In this document: positions 1-7,086 of the stretch, in pieces | How the letters are laid out: each line of letters opens with the position of its first letter | How positions within the stretch are numbered: the first letter of the stretch is position 1 | Source: Candidatus Nomurabacteria bacterium | GTDB lineage: Bacteria > Patescibacteriota > Minisyncoccia > Phycocordibacterales > UBA9973 | Direction: 5' to 3' | NCBI GenBank assembly: GCA_009695015.1 | Contig: SIBT01000016.1 | Location: 1 to 11,106 of the forward strand | DNA length: 11,106 nucleotides | Notes under the pieces: model-generated | What the model was told of the DNA's origin: nothing | Seen by the model: only the letters and a program-made list of their open reading frames with translations | Databases searched by the model: none | Position numbers and translations under genes: made by a program

Positions 1-54
1 CATGAAATAAATAAAAGAAAAGAAGCAATTAAAAATAGCAAAAATAGTCGTTGA
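1..54 (+). CDS. possible 3' end of an upstream gene (partial)
   Basis: Frame 1 is open from the window edge to a TGA at 52-54 and encodes a short lysine-rich tail (HEINKRKEAIKNSKNSR). It ends 19 nt before rpoD. In many bacteria, including Parcubacteria, dnaG lies just upstream of rpoD, so this could be the primase C-terminus. Seventeen residues are too few to show that, and a competing frame (ending MK, TAA at 8-10) is also open at the edge. The identity is inferred from gene order only. Confidence 0.3.
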   Translation, partial: HEINKRKEAIKNSKNSR

Positions 55-73
55 AAAAATATAGAACATAATT

Positions 74-1270
74 ATGAAAAAGAAAAAAGATAATAAAAAA
101 AAGATAAGAAAGATAAAAAAATCACAACGTCCAAAGAATTCGGGAAATAAAAAAGTCGTGAAGAAAGAGATTAAAAAAAACGTGAAGTTGTCTTCTTCTG
201 AGAGAAAGGCAGAAAATCTTTCTCGTATCTCAAATGAACTTATAGAAAAAGGACGCAAAAGGGGATTCATCACTTACGATGAAATATTGAAAACTTTTCC
301 AGACATCGAAAACAATATTTTATTTTTAGACGAACTCTATGAGAAGTTTAGCATTGCGGGCATTGATGTGCTCGAAGGTGGAAATTTGCTCAATTTGAGC
401 AACGATTTAACCGATAAAGATCTAAACAAGTCTTCGATGCATGATTCTATTCAAATGTATTTGAAGGAGATAGGTCAATATCCATTGATACATGCGAGTG
501 ACGAAAAAAATCTAGCAAAACGTATTGAGAATGGCGATCTGGAGGCAAAGAATCTACTCGCTCGTGCGAATTTGCGTCTAGTAGTTTCGATTGCGAAAAA
601 ATATGTGGGAAGGTCTGCAAATTTGACCCTCCTTGATCTTATCCAAGAAGGGAATTTGGGTTTATTTAAGGCAGTGGAGAAATTTGATTGGACTAAAGGA
701 TATAAATTTTCTACTTATGCGACTTGGTGGATTCGTCAGTCTATCACTCGCGCGTTGGCGGATCAATCTCGCACTATCCGTATCCCTGTGCACATGGTGG
801 AGACGATTTCGAAATATAAACAAACACACCGAAGGCTTAGTCAGGACCTAGGTAGAGAACCACTTGCCGAAGAAATTGCTACCGAAATGGGTATTCCAGT
901 CGAAAAAATTCATGTGATTGAAAATATTTCGCAAGAGACAGTTTCTCTCGAACAGCCCGTAGGAGATGACGATGATAAATCAACTCTTGAGAATTTTATT
1001 CCCGACGATAAAATTTTACGTCCTGACCAAGAATCTTCTCGTAGAATTCTTTCTGACCAAATTCGTGAAGTCTTGAGCGAGCTCAATCCAAAAGAGCGCA
1101 AGATTCTCGAAATGCGTTATGGATTATTGGATGGTATTCAGCACACTCTCGAGAGAGTGGGGGAGGAATTTGGTGTGACTCGTGAGCGTATTCGTCAAAT
1201 AGAAGCCAAAGTTCACGAAAAACTCCGCCAACATGATAAAATTTCTAGGTTAAAAAATTACTTTGATTAA
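74..1270 (+). CDS. rpoD: RNA polymerase primary sigma factor RpoD (sigma-70)
   Basis: This is the housekeeping sigma factor, which directs RNA polymerase core to -35/-10 promoters. The 398-residue protein begins with a lysine-rich basic stretch (about 1-45), followed by a region 1.1-like helical segment (about 62-103). Region 1.2 is at about 122-137 ([15 protein letters not shown]). The strongly conserved region 2 follows ([40 protein letters not shown]), with the -10 recognition and melting residues intact. Region 3 follows RIPVHM, and region 4 ends with the helix-turn-helix [13 protein letters not shown] that reads the -35 element. Length suits a compact primary sigma. ATG 74 has no Shine-Dalgarno sequence; the upstream gap of about 20 nt suggests cotranscription with the preceding gene. 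It converges with the DsbA-like gene, with 11 nt between stop codons and no clear terminator. It is the likely reader of the promoters listed in this window. Confidence 0.97.
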   Translation: MKKKKDNKKKIRKIKKSQRPKNSGNKKVVKKEIKKNVKLSSSERKAENLSRISNELIEKGRKRGFITYDEILKTFPDIENNILFLDELYEKFSIAGIDVLEGGNLLNLSNDLTDKDLNKSSMHDSIQMYLKEIGQYPLIHASDEKNLAKRIENGDLEAKNLLARANLRLVVSIAKKYVGRSANLTLLDLIQEGNLGLFKAVEKFDWTKGYKFSTYATWWIRQSITRALADQSRTIRIPVHMVETISKYKQTHRRLSQDLGREPLAEEIATEMGIPVEKIHVIENISQETVSLEQPVGDDDDKSTLENFIPDDKILRPDQESSRRILSDQIREVLSELNPKERKILEMRYGLLDGIQHTLERVGEEFGVTRERIRQIEAKVHEKLRQHDKISRLKNYFD

Positions 1271-1281
1271 CTTTAATTGAT

Positions 1282-2094
1282 TTATTTCAATGCGCTGTCA
1301 ATCTTTTGTTTTACTGTTGTGTATGATTCCGCACCTTCGATAGTTGCTACAATTTTTCCATTTTTTAAGATAAATCCTTTTGGGGTGCCGTTTACTCCAG
1401 CATTAGATCCTTCAGTTCTAGAATCATTCACTGCCTGAGTGTATTTACCACTATCTAGACATTTATCAAAACTAGATGTATCTAAACTAAGTTTCTTCGC
1501 GAAAGATTTTAAATTTGGATCAGAAAAAGCTCCTTCATTTTCTCCATTTTGGTGTCCATAAAGATAGTCATGATATTCCCAGAATTTATTCTGATCTCCG
1601 GCACATCTGGCAGCTTCAGCTGTCTTGATGGATTCTGGCCCTAGGAATGCCCAGTCTCGATAGACGAACTGAACCTTTCCATTTTTTATGTAATTCTCCT
1701 TAATCCCAGCCATAAAAGGAGTCCAACTAGGATCTCTTTGCTTTAGAGCTTGGATTGCTGGTGTATCAGATGCTAAACCAGAGATTGCTCCGCAAAAAGG
1801 ACATTGAAAATCTTCATACAAGATGAGCGCAACCTTGGCTTTTGGATTTCCAAGCGTCATATCATTTACGTCAACTTTCGAGAGAGTTATGCTGGCCAAT
1901 GAATCGTTAGTGGCAGTATTTGATGTGGGTATAGTATTTCCTTTGAGTAATATCGCTCCAGTAATAAGAATTCCCGCTACAAGTATCGCTCCAGCTATTT
2001 GAGATTGATTCTTATTTGTATTGCTGTTATTGGTGCTATTCATTATATTATTTTCTTCCATTTGTTTTTGTATACTATTTGTTAATATTCTCAT
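1282..2094 (-). CDS. membrane-anchored DsbA-like thiol:disulfide oxidoreductase (thioredoxin fold)
   Basis: Predicted to make or shuffle disulfide bonds in exported proteins outside the cytoplasmic membrane. A short polar N-terminus is followed by one hydrophobic helix (about residues 33-50), then a Ser/Thr/Asn linker and a DsbA/Thioredoxin_4 domain (about 75-270). The active site is FQCPFC (Cys98, Cys101). The conserved cis-proline is in NGTPKGF (Pro238), followed by the FILKNGKIVATIEG strand. Two further cysteines (164 in AARCAGD, 212 in KCLD) may form a structural pair, as in other members of the family. Start choice is uncertain: ATG 2094 gives 270 residues, but in-frame ATGs at 2061 (MEENN) and 2043 (MNST) keep the anchor intact and look equally good. 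A TATACA box sits just before 2061. No redox partner (DsbB/VKOR) is visible in the window. It is divergent from the cysteine-rich DUF378 gene, which may or may not be a functional link. Confidence 0.9.
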   Translation of the reverse strand: MRILTNSIQKQMEENNIMNSTNNSNTNKNQSQIAGAILVAGILITGAILLKGNTIPTSNTATNDSLASITLSKVDVNDMTLGNPKAKVALILYEDFQCPFCGAISGLASDTPAIQALKQRDPSWTPFMAGIKENYIKNGKVQFVYRDWAFLGPESIKTAEAARCAGDQNKFWEYHDYLYGHQNGENEGAFSDPNLKSFAKKLSLDTSSFDKCLDSGKYTQAVNDSRTEGSNAGVNGTPKGFILKNGKIVATIEGAESYTTVKQKIDSALK

Positions 2095-2109
2095 TGTATC
2101 ATATATAAA

Positions 2110-2133
2110 TAATATGGTATACTAGTCATATTA
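2110..2133. repeat. AT-rich inverted repeat between divergent genes (possible operator)
   Basis: TAATATG (2110-2116) and CATATTA (2127-2133) are exact reverse complements separated by 10 nt, within the 108-nt spacer between the divergent DsbA-like and DUF378 genes. Arm-centre spacing of 17 nt is compatible with a dimeric regulator. The surrounding DNA is very AT-rich, so chance is a real alternative. Confidence 0.3.
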
Positions 2134-2171
2134 ATATTAAATTTAGTCGATTTTTTAGTTAACATATCTCC

Positions 2172-2177
2172 TATAAT
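2172..2177 (+). promoter_or_regulatory. candidate -10 box for the DUF378 gene
   Basis: A perfect TATAAT hexamer lies 25 nt before ATG 2203. The -35 is poor: TCGATT at 2147-2152 with a 19-nt spacer. GGGAGG at 2180-2185 looks like a Shine-Dalgarno sequence but is 17 nt from the ATG, too far for normal use. A second candidate is TATACT at 2118-2123 with TTGTAT at 2094-2099. Confidence 0.35.
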
Positions 2178-2202
2178 TAGGGAGGCAAAATTATAAAAAT
2201 AT

Positions 2203-2499
2203 ATGATGAATTCAAATTGTAATTGCAAATGGGGTGGATGTAATGTATCTATGATTGTTAAAATCTTATTAATCATAGGAGGAATAAACTGGGGTTTGAT
2301 CGGTGTGGGAGTGCTCATGGGAAGCATATCTAACTGGAATGTTGTTCATATGATTCTAGGTTCTATGCCAATTATTGAAGGTATTGTTTATGTGCTTGTA
2401 GGTGTTGCAGCTGTTCTGAGTATTTTTGGTTGCAAGTGCAAGACATGTATAGCTACTTGCACTTCTTGTTCTAATTGCCAAACTAAAAGCGCGGATTAA
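2203..2499 (+). CDS. DUF378 family small membrane protein with cysteine-rich ends
   Basis: A 98-residue protein of the DUF378 (YuzA-like) family, whose function is unknown. The family core is clear: a first membrane helix (about 17-38) with the GGINWGLIGV signature and a second (about 55-75, with IVYVLVGVAAV). Unusually, nine cysteines are concentrated at the two ends: 6, 8 and 13 before helix 1, and 77, 79, 82, 86, 89 and 92 after helix 2. With two helices both ends face the same side of the membrane, so the cysteines could bind a metal together or form disulfides. In-frame starts are ATG 2203 or ATG 2206; a TAA at 2194-2196 excludes anything further upstream. The gene is alone on this strand and runs up to the opposite-strand tRNA-Thr. 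Confidence 0.85.
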   Translation: MMNSNCNCKWGGCNVSMIVKILLIIGGINWGLIGVGVLMGSISNWNVVHMILGSMPIIEGIVYVLVGVAAVLSIFGCKCKTCIATCTSCSNCQTKSAD

Positions 2500-2519
2500 A
2501 AGATCTAAGATTAAAATTC

Positions 2520-2595
2520 TGGAGCCGCCTCTCGGGCTTGAACCGAGGACCTTCGCTTTACAAAAGCGTTGCTCTACCAACTGAGCTAAGGCGGC
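2520..2595 (-). tRNA. tRNA-Thr (anticodon UGU)
   Basis: The minus strand folds into a complete 76-nt cloverleaf. The acceptor stem GCCGCCT/AGGCGGC pairs 7/7. The D arm is GCTC-AGTTGGTA-GAGC, and the T arm is CTCGG-TTCAAGC-CCGAG. The CCA end is encoded (2522-2520) after discriminator T. The anticodon loop TTTGTAA gives anticodon TGT (plus-strand 2560-2562), reading ACA and wobble threonine codons. The anticodon stem has four good pairs and an A-A mismatch at 27-43. It is 24 nt downstream of the small membrane protein gene on the same strand, so it may be processed from the rpsB-tsf transcript. Confidence 0.97.
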
Positions 2596-2619
2596 GTATG
2601 AAATATATTACCATATTTT

Positions 2620-3021
2620 CTATAAATTTTCCTCTTTTTTGATTCTGTGCTTTATTTCTCCGATTTTGTGTTTGTATTCTCCTATAATCTTTAGAAATTT
2701 GGAAATTTCTTTCTTTTCACCATTTATATGATTTTTCATGTTCCTATTTTTTATTTCAGTTTTTATTTCCTTGTATTTATTTTTCAAAAAATTTATCCCC
2801 CGAACATAAAATCTAACTATTACCACCAAAAGAGCATACCCATGTTTTTTTGTATTTCTGACAATTATGTCTTTGACCTTGTTTAAGTGGTGGAGATTAA
2901 ATAAAACATTGTTGTGATTTAAGACTTGTTCGTGTTCTATTATGGCAAACTTTCTTCCTACCATAATGATGATGGAAAATAGTGATGCAAAGAATAAAAT
3001 TAAAAGGATGTAGATATACAT
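2620..3021 (-). CDS. hypothetical small membrane-anchored protein
   Basis: I do not recognise a family with a known function. The 133-residue product starts with a strong membrane helix (about 1-21, MYIYILLILFFASLFSIIIM). A linker follows (IIEHEQVLNHNNVL), then a second hydrophobic or amphipathic stretch (about 62-80, GYALLVVIVRFYVRG). The C-terminal half is long, highly charged, Lys/Glu-rich and probably helical or coiled. Small proteins with one N-terminal anchor and a basic helical tail are common in CPR genomes. ATG 3021 has no Shine-Dalgarno sequence. The gene follows tsf by 40 nt and precedes tRNA-Thr by 24 nt on the same strand, so it probably shares their transcript. Coding is supported by its placement and coherent composition rather than by homology. 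Confidence 0.65.
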   Translation of the reverse strand: MYIYILLILFFASLFSIIIMVGRKFAIIEHEQVLNHNNVLFNLHHLNKVKDIIVRNTKKHGYALLVVIVRFYVRGINFLKNKYKEIKTEIKNRNMKNHINGEKKEISKFLKIIGEYKHKIGEIKHRIKKEENL

Positions 3022-3061
3022 TGGATTTAGTAAAAAATAATTTAGTGTAATTTATTATTTA

Positions 3062-3877
3062 TTATATTGAATAACGTTTTACTTCTTTTATTTTAGCCTT
3101 TGATTTTTCTAAAAGCCCGCGAATCGACTCATCTCCATTTTTTATGAACGCTTGATTAAGTAAGGTTTTTTCTTTAAAATAAGCGAGTAATTTTCCGTCA
3201 AGCATTTTCTTCTTTATTTCGACTGGTTTATCAATGTTCGCAATTTCTTTTTGAAAAACTTCCGTCATCGTCTTTATTGTATCTGGAGTTATTTCTTCCT
3301 CGGTTATATATTCTGGCTTCATTGCGGCTATGTGCATCGCCATATCTCTTGCTAATTCAATACTTCCACCCGATAAACTTACAATCACAGCTATCTTATT
3401 ATTATGCACATAACTTCCTAAAATATCGCCTGATATTTCATATACTTCTCCTAATTGGATGTTTTCTCCAGTTTTTTGGATTATAGGATCTATTATATTT
3501 TTCGCATTACTTTTCATTTTCTCTGCTCCATCTTGTAAAGCCATATCTGCGAGTTTACTCAGTAAGTTTGTAAAGTCGTCATTTCTCGATACAAAGTCAG
3601 TCTCACAGTGTAGAGATACAATAACAGCTTTTTTACTTGTCTCTGTCTCACCTACACTAGTAGGAGGCAGGTCTCCTGTTTTAATTATTACTGCGCCGTC
3701 TTTGACTTCGCGGTTAATTTTTTTAAGCGCGATATCAGCGCTTGTTTTTTTTAAAATAGCGAGCGCTTTTTTTGTATCACCTTCGGCTTCTTCTAGAGCA
3801 TGCTTGCATTGCATAACAGAGATGCCTGTGCTATCCCTTAATTCCTTTATCATTTCAGTTGTTATCTTTAATGGCAT
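3062..3877 (-). CDS. tsf: translation elongation factor Ts (EF-Ts)
   Basis: EF-Ts is the nucleotide exchange factor that releases GDP from EF-Tu in the cytoplasm. The 271-residue protein has the N-terminal UBA-like helices (ITTEMIKELRDSTGISVMQCKHALEEAEGD, about residues 5-34). Next come REVKDG (56-61) and the EF-Tu-contacting core CETDFVSRNDDF (91-102). A second core subdomain has the matching strand pair GSYVHNNKIAVIVSLSGG (about 154-171). The tail follows (YITEEEI.., FIKNGDESIRGLLE). Length is normal. Odd feature: between GAVIIK and SKKAVIVSLH the first core carries about 12 extra residues (around TGDLPPTSVGETET, 67-80). These are encoded by a DNA palindrome (3643-3670) and are absent from the equivalent loop of the second core. 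The gene lies 42 nt downstream of rpsB, the usual order, but pyrH and frr do not follow. Confidence 0.95.
   Translation of the reverse strand: MPLKITTEMIKELRDSTGISVMQCKHALEEAEGDTKKALAILKKTSADIALKKINREVKDGAVIIKTGDLPPTSVGETETSKKAVIVSLHCETDFVSRNDDFTNLLSKLADMALQDGAEKMKSNAKNIIDPIIQKTGENIQLGEVYEISGDILGSYVHNNKIAVIVSLSGGSIELARDMAMHIAAMKPEYITEEEITPDTIKTMTEVFQKEIANIDKPVEIKKKMLDGKLLAYFKEKTLLNQAFIKNGDESIRGLLEKSKAKIKEVKRYSI
3643..3670. repeat. short palindromic element inside tsf, in frame
   Basis: Plus strand: CTGTCTCACCTAC (3643-3655), loop ACTA, then GTAGGAGGCAG (3660-3670). The two arms pair almost completely (CCTAC/GTAGG perfect; outer part with one wobble and a 2-nt bulge). It encodes EF-Ts residues about 70-79, within an extra loop that other EF-Ts proteins and the protein's own second core subdomain lack. 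The core ACACTAGT resembles the ACATTAGT hairpin in the DUF192 gene (11019-11040). Confidence 0.6.
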
Positions 3878-3919
3878 AATTTTTACCTGTCTTACTGTGA
3901 GCTAGATGCTTTTCTAATC

Positions 3920-4645
3920 TTATGCTTGAATAGGTGTAGTCACAATGCTCATTTTATATGCATTTGCTATAGTTTCTGTGAAAAATTTTATAGAAGGGAT
4001 ACTGGAGTCATTGCCTATGATGGGGTATTTAATACCTTTAATGTCTGAATCAGAATTAACTAGAGAGACAACAGGTATGCTCATTTTCTTGGATTCGGTT
4101 GTGGCGATATGTTCTGCCTTTGCGTCTATGACAAATAGCGCGTCAGGATTTTTCTTTAAACCAATAAGTCCAGCATAATATCTTTCAAGCTTTGCCATTT
4201 TTTTTGATAAAACCACACGTTCTTTTTTGGTGTATTTATCAAGCCCACCTTCTGCGCTATCTTTACGATAATTTTCAAGTTCTGTAATTCTTTTTTTTAT
4301 TTCTGTGAAATTAGAGAGAGTGCCTCCGATCCAGCGTTCATTAACATAAGGCATATTTAGAGACAGAGCCACATTCTTGGTTACCTCTTTAGCTTCTGGT
4401 TTGGTGCCAACAAAAAGCACAACTTTACCCGTAGCACCCAAACTTTTTAAAAATTCACTAGCCTTCTCTAACATTATACTTGTTTTTTCTAGATCTATTA
4501 TATCTCCCTTGTTTTTTGTAGCGTATATGTATGAAGAAACAGAGGGATGTCTTCTGGTTTTGGAATAACCATAATGCGCTCCAACTCGGAACATTTTTTC
4601 TATCAATGTATCAGTATCTCCTTTCTTAATATCTGCTTTTTGCAT
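3920..4645 (-). CDS. rpsB: 30S ribosomal protein S2
   Basis: A structural protein of the small ribosomal subunit, at the head-body junction on the solvent side. The 241-residue product has the family landmarks in order: GAHYGYSKTRRHP near the N-terminus (about 22-34), IIDLEKT, a strand-turn with VLFVGTKPEAKE, RWIGGTLSNF (about 104-113), KKMAKLERYYAGL in the coiled-coil hairpin, PDALFVIDAKAEHIA, and near the C-terminus YPIIGNDSSIPSIKFF, the usual YPIPGNDDAIRSI motif. The normally conserved TNCDP segment reads NSDSD here, a mild divergence. Length matches the family. ATG 4645 coincides with the start predicted from the upstream promoter, so translation is probably leaderless. It is the first gene of the minus-strand cluster rpsB-tsf-small membrane protein-tRNA-Thr and is divergent from proS. 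Confidence 0.97.
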   Translation of the reverse strand: MQKADIKKGDTDTLIEKMFRVGAHYGYSKTRRHPSVSSYIYATKNKGDIIDLEKTSIMLEKASEFLKSLGATGKVVLFVGTKPEAKEVTKNVALSLNMPYVNERWIGGTLSNFTEIKKRITELENYRKDSAEGGLDKYTKKERVVLSKKMAKLERYYAGLIGLKKNPDALFVIDAKAEHIATTESKKMSIPVVSLVNSDSDIKGIKYPIIGNDSSIPSIKFFTETIANAYKMSIVTTPIQA

Positions 4646-4651
4646 ATGAAC

Positions 4652-4680
4652 AATATAGCAGAAAGCTACATATTTTGCAA
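4652..4680 (-). promoter_or_regulatory. rpsB promoter (leaderless)
   Basis: On the minus strand, -35 TTGCAA (4680-4675), a 17-nt spacer and -10 TATATT (4657-4652). A start about 7 nt after the -10 falls on the A of ATG 4645, which predicts an mRNA with essentially no 5' leader. No Shine-Dalgarno sequence is present. Confidence 0.6.
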
Positions 4681-4713
4681 ATTCTATTTTCTTTTTTTTA
4701 AATATTCTAAACT

Positions 4714-4742
4714 TTGACCAAAAGATATATTTACGTTAAGAT
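4714..4742 (+). promoter_or_regulatory. proS-mreB-mreC-tgt promoter (leaderless)
   Basis: -35 TTGACC (4714-4719, 5/6 to consensus), a 17-nt spacer and -10 TAAGAT (4737-4742, 4/6). Seven nt after the -10 is the A of the proS ATG (4749), so the transcript is predicted to be leaderless. This is the only convincing promoter seen before the whole plus-strand run to tgt. Confidence 0.6.
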
Positions 4743-4748
4743 GCATGT

Positions 4749-6026
4749 ATGATTAAAAGCACAACTAATGGGGTGAGGCAATCAAAACTTTTTACTAAAA
4801 CTAAGAAAGATAGTCCTATGGACGAGGTGTCTCGAAATGCCGAGTTCCTTATTCGTGGAGGTTTTATTCATAAGGAAATGTCTGGGGTTTATAGCTATTT
4901 ACCTTTAGGACTACGCGTGCTGAATAAAATTGAAAATATCATTAGAGAAGAAATGAATAAAGTTGGCGGACAGGAAGTTTTAATGTCTTCTTTTCAGCCA
5001 AAAGAAAATTGGGAAAAAACTGGAAGATGGGAAGCAATGGATGATTTATATAAAGTCAGTGACTCGAGTGGTAGAGAAGTTGCGCTTGGGCCCACCCATG
5101 AAGAAATTGTTGTTCCTATTTTAAAAAATTATGTTTCTTCACACAAAGATTTTCCTTTAGCAGTCTATCAGATTCAGAATAAGTTTAGAATGGAGCTTCG
5201 TGCAAAGTCCGGCATGCTTCGGGGTAGAGAATTTATTATGAAAGATATGTATTCATTTCATACTACCGAAGAAGATTTTTCTCAATTTTATAACAACATG
5301 AAAGATGTTTATAAAACTATTTTTACTAGAGTTGGTATTGGACACTTAACTTATATGACCTTTGCTTCAGGTGGAACTTTCGCAAAATATTCACACGAAT
5401 TTCAAACTATTACACCAGTAGGCGAAGATACTATTTATATTGATGAACAATCCGGTGTCGCTATTAATAAAGAAGTATCGAGCGATCAAGTAATATTAGA
5501 TTTGGGTTTAAAGAAAGCAGATTTAAAAGAGAATAGATCTATTGAAGTAGGTAATATTTTTGAATTGAATACTAAATTTTCAAAACCATTTGATCTGTCG
5601 TTTACAGATGAAAAAGAACAACAACACATTGTTTTAATGGGTTGTTATGGTATAGGGCTCTCACGTCTTTTGGGTACGGTCGTAGAGGTTCTTTCTGACG
5701 ACAAAGGAATAATTTGGCCAGAGTCTATGGCGCCGTTTGCTGTCCACCTGCTTATTTTAGGAGGAAACGAAGCTGTTGGTAAAGAAGCGGAAAAGGTGTA
5801 TGAAAGTTTGCAGAAAAATAATATTGAAGTTTTGTTTGATGATCGGAGCGATATATCGGCCGGAGAAAAATTTGCCGATGCAGATCTCTTGGGTATGCCT
5901 TATCGGGTAGTTGTTTCAGATAGGAGTATGAAAGAAAATGGCGTAGAAATAAAAAAGCGAAACGAAGAAAAAGGAAAAATTGTTTCTCTGAAAGAATTAT
6001 TATTATTACTGGAGCCTAGAACTTAG
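4749..6026 (+). CDS. proS: prolyl-tRNA synthetase, short form without the editing insertion
   Basis: This class II synthetase charges tRNA-Pro with proline in the cytoplasm. Its 425 residues carry motif 1 (about 49-75, YLPLGLRVLNKIENIIREEM), the TxE loop GPTHEE (114-119), and motif 2 (about 144-170, NKFRMEL..MLRGREFIMKDMYSF). IEVGNIFELNTKFS (266-279) and motif 3 GCYGIGLSR (298-306) follow. A C-terminal alpha/beta anticodon-binding domain (about 330-425) carries DDRSDISAGEKFADADLLGMP. The typical bacterial enzyme, about 570 residues, has an editing (INS) domain of roughly 180 residues between motifs 2 and 3. Here only about 130 residues separate them, so INS is missing, as in mitochondrial-type and many reduced-genome enzymes. 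Clearing of misacylated Ala-tRNA-Pro would then need another protein. The ATG is at the predicted transcription start. mreB follows after 13 nt. Confidence 0.97.
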   Translation: MIKSTTNGVRQSKLFTKTKKDSPMDEVSRNAEFLIRGGFIHKEMSGVYSYLPLGLRVLNKIENIIREEMNKVGGQEVLMSSFQPKENWEKTGRWEAMDDLYKVSDSSGREVALGPTHEEIVVPILKNYVSSHKDFPLAVYQIQNKFRMELRAKSGMLRGREFIMKDMYSFHTTEEDFSQFYNNMKDVYKTIFTRVGIGHLTYMTFASGGTFAKYSHEFQTITPVGEDTIYIDEQSGVAINKEVSSDQVILDLGLKKADLKENRSIEVGNIFELNTKFSKPFDLSFTDEKEQQHIVLMGCYGIGLSRLLGTVVEVLSDDKGIIWPESMAPFAVHLLILGGNEAVGKEAEKVYESLQKNNIEVLFDDRSDISAGEKFADADLLGMPYRVVVSDRSMKENGVEIKKRNEEKGKIVSLKELLLLLEPRT

Positions 6027-6039
6027 AGCTTGTTTATAT

Positions 6040-7086
6040 ATGTTTGAAAAATTTTATAAATTAATCTCTAACGATATAGGTATAGATTTAGGTACGTCAA
6101 ATACTTTGGTGTATTTGAAAGGTCATGGAATCGTGATCAATGAACCCTCTGTGGTAGCAGTCAACATCAAGACGAATCAAATTCTGGCCGTCGGTACTAA
6201 GGCCAAAGAAATGCTTGGACGTACTCCTCTCCACATCAAAGCGATACGCCCGCTTGTCGATGGTGTTATATCAGACTTTGAAGTGACTGAAGAGATGCTT
6301 TCATATTTAATAAATAAAGCAGATAAAATATCTAAAAAATTAGCGCGACCAAGAGTGCTGATCGGTGTGCCAACTGGTACAACTAACGTTGAGACGCGTG
6401 CTGTATATGATGCGGCACGTTCTGCTGGTGCTAGGGAAGTTTTTTTAGTTGAAGAGCCTATGGCGGCTGCTATTGGGGTCAGACTTCCCATTAAAGACCC
6501 TGTTGGTTCTATGATTATAGATATCGGGGGAGGAACGACTGACATTGCGGTGATTTCTTTGGGTGGAGTTGTAAAATCAAAAAATTTAAAAATAGCCGGT
6601 GATAAATTGAATAATGATATCAGCACTTATATGCGTGATGAGTTTAAAATACTTATTGGTGAGAGAACTGCCGAAATAGTAAAGATTACTATTGGTTCTG
6701 TTATCGAAGGAGTTTATATGGAAACAGAAGTTCATGGACGCGATATTTTAACTGGACTACCTCGTACTGTGGTAGTGACTGATTCTGATATTCGTGAAGC
6801 GATGGCGTTGTCAATCAGAGGATTATGCGATGGTGTAAAAGATATGCTTGAGACGACACCACCTGAGATTTTATCTGACATAATGCATAAAGGCATAACT
6901 TTATCTGGTGGTGGCGCTCTAATACTTGGACTTGACCAGCTTTTACAACGTGTTTTGAAGATTCCAGTTTATGTGGTAGAAGATCCGCTTTCAGCTGTGG
7001 CGAGAGGCACGGGAGTAATTTTAGACAATATGCCATTTTATAAAGATGTTCTGATTGGAAATCAAGATGAATTACCTCCTAGATAA
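6040..7086 (+). CDS. mreB: rod-shape determining protein MreB (bacterial actin)
   Basis: A cytoplasmic actin-like ATPase that polymerises under the membrane and positions the cell-wall elongation machinery. The 348-residue length is typical. Visible landmarks: phosphate-1 loop GIDLGTSNTLVY (14-25), GIVINEPSVVA (30-40), IGVPTGTTNVETRAV (108-122), EEPMAAAIG (138-146), phosphate-2 loop IIDIGGGTTDIAVISLGG (159-176), GIT.SGGGALILGL near the adenosine site (285-298) and EDPLSAVARGTG (314-325). The N-terminal MFEKFYKLIS is a plausible amphipathic membrane-binding helix. Being MreB rather than DnaK or FtsA is clear from length and these motifs. It lies 13 nt after proS, is probably cotranscribed with it, and its 3' end overlaps mreC. 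Confidence 0.97.
   Translation: MFEKFYKLISNDIGIDLGTSNTLVYLKGHGIVINEPSVVAVNIKTNQILAVGTKAKEMLGRTPLHIKAIRPLVDGVISDFEVTEEMLSYLINKADKISKKLARPRVLIGVPTGTTNVETRAVYDAARSAGAREVFLVEEPMAAAIGVRLPIKDPVGSMIIDIGGGTTDIAVISLGGVVKSKNLKIAGDKLNNDISTYMRDEFKILIGERTAEIVKITIGSVIEGVYMETEVHGRDILTGLPRTVVVTDSDIREAMALSIRGLCDGVKDMLETTPPEILSDIMHKGITLSGGGALILGLDQLLQRVLKIPVYVVEDPLSAVARGTGVILDNMPFYKDVLIGNQDELPPR

Noticed and set aside
1144..1159. Palindrome CACTCTC-GA-GAGAGTG in rpoD
   Set aside because: It lies in conserved region 4 codons (TLERVGEEF) with no extra residues, so it is explained by coding sequence and is short.
1276..1291. ATTGA-N6-TCAAT hairpin between rpoD and the DsbA-like gene as a terminator
   Set aside because: Only five AT-rich base pairs and no GC stem or consistent U-tract; too weak to call.
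2180..2185. GGGAGG as a Shine-Dalgarno sequence for the DUF378 gene
   Set aside because: It is 17 nt from the first possible ATG, and an in-frame TAA at 2194-2196 excludes a closer upstream start.
7055..7066. TTG 7055 as the mreC start
   Set aside because: ATG 7067 in the same frame is the better codon and loses only four residues; neither has a Shine-Dalgarno sequence.
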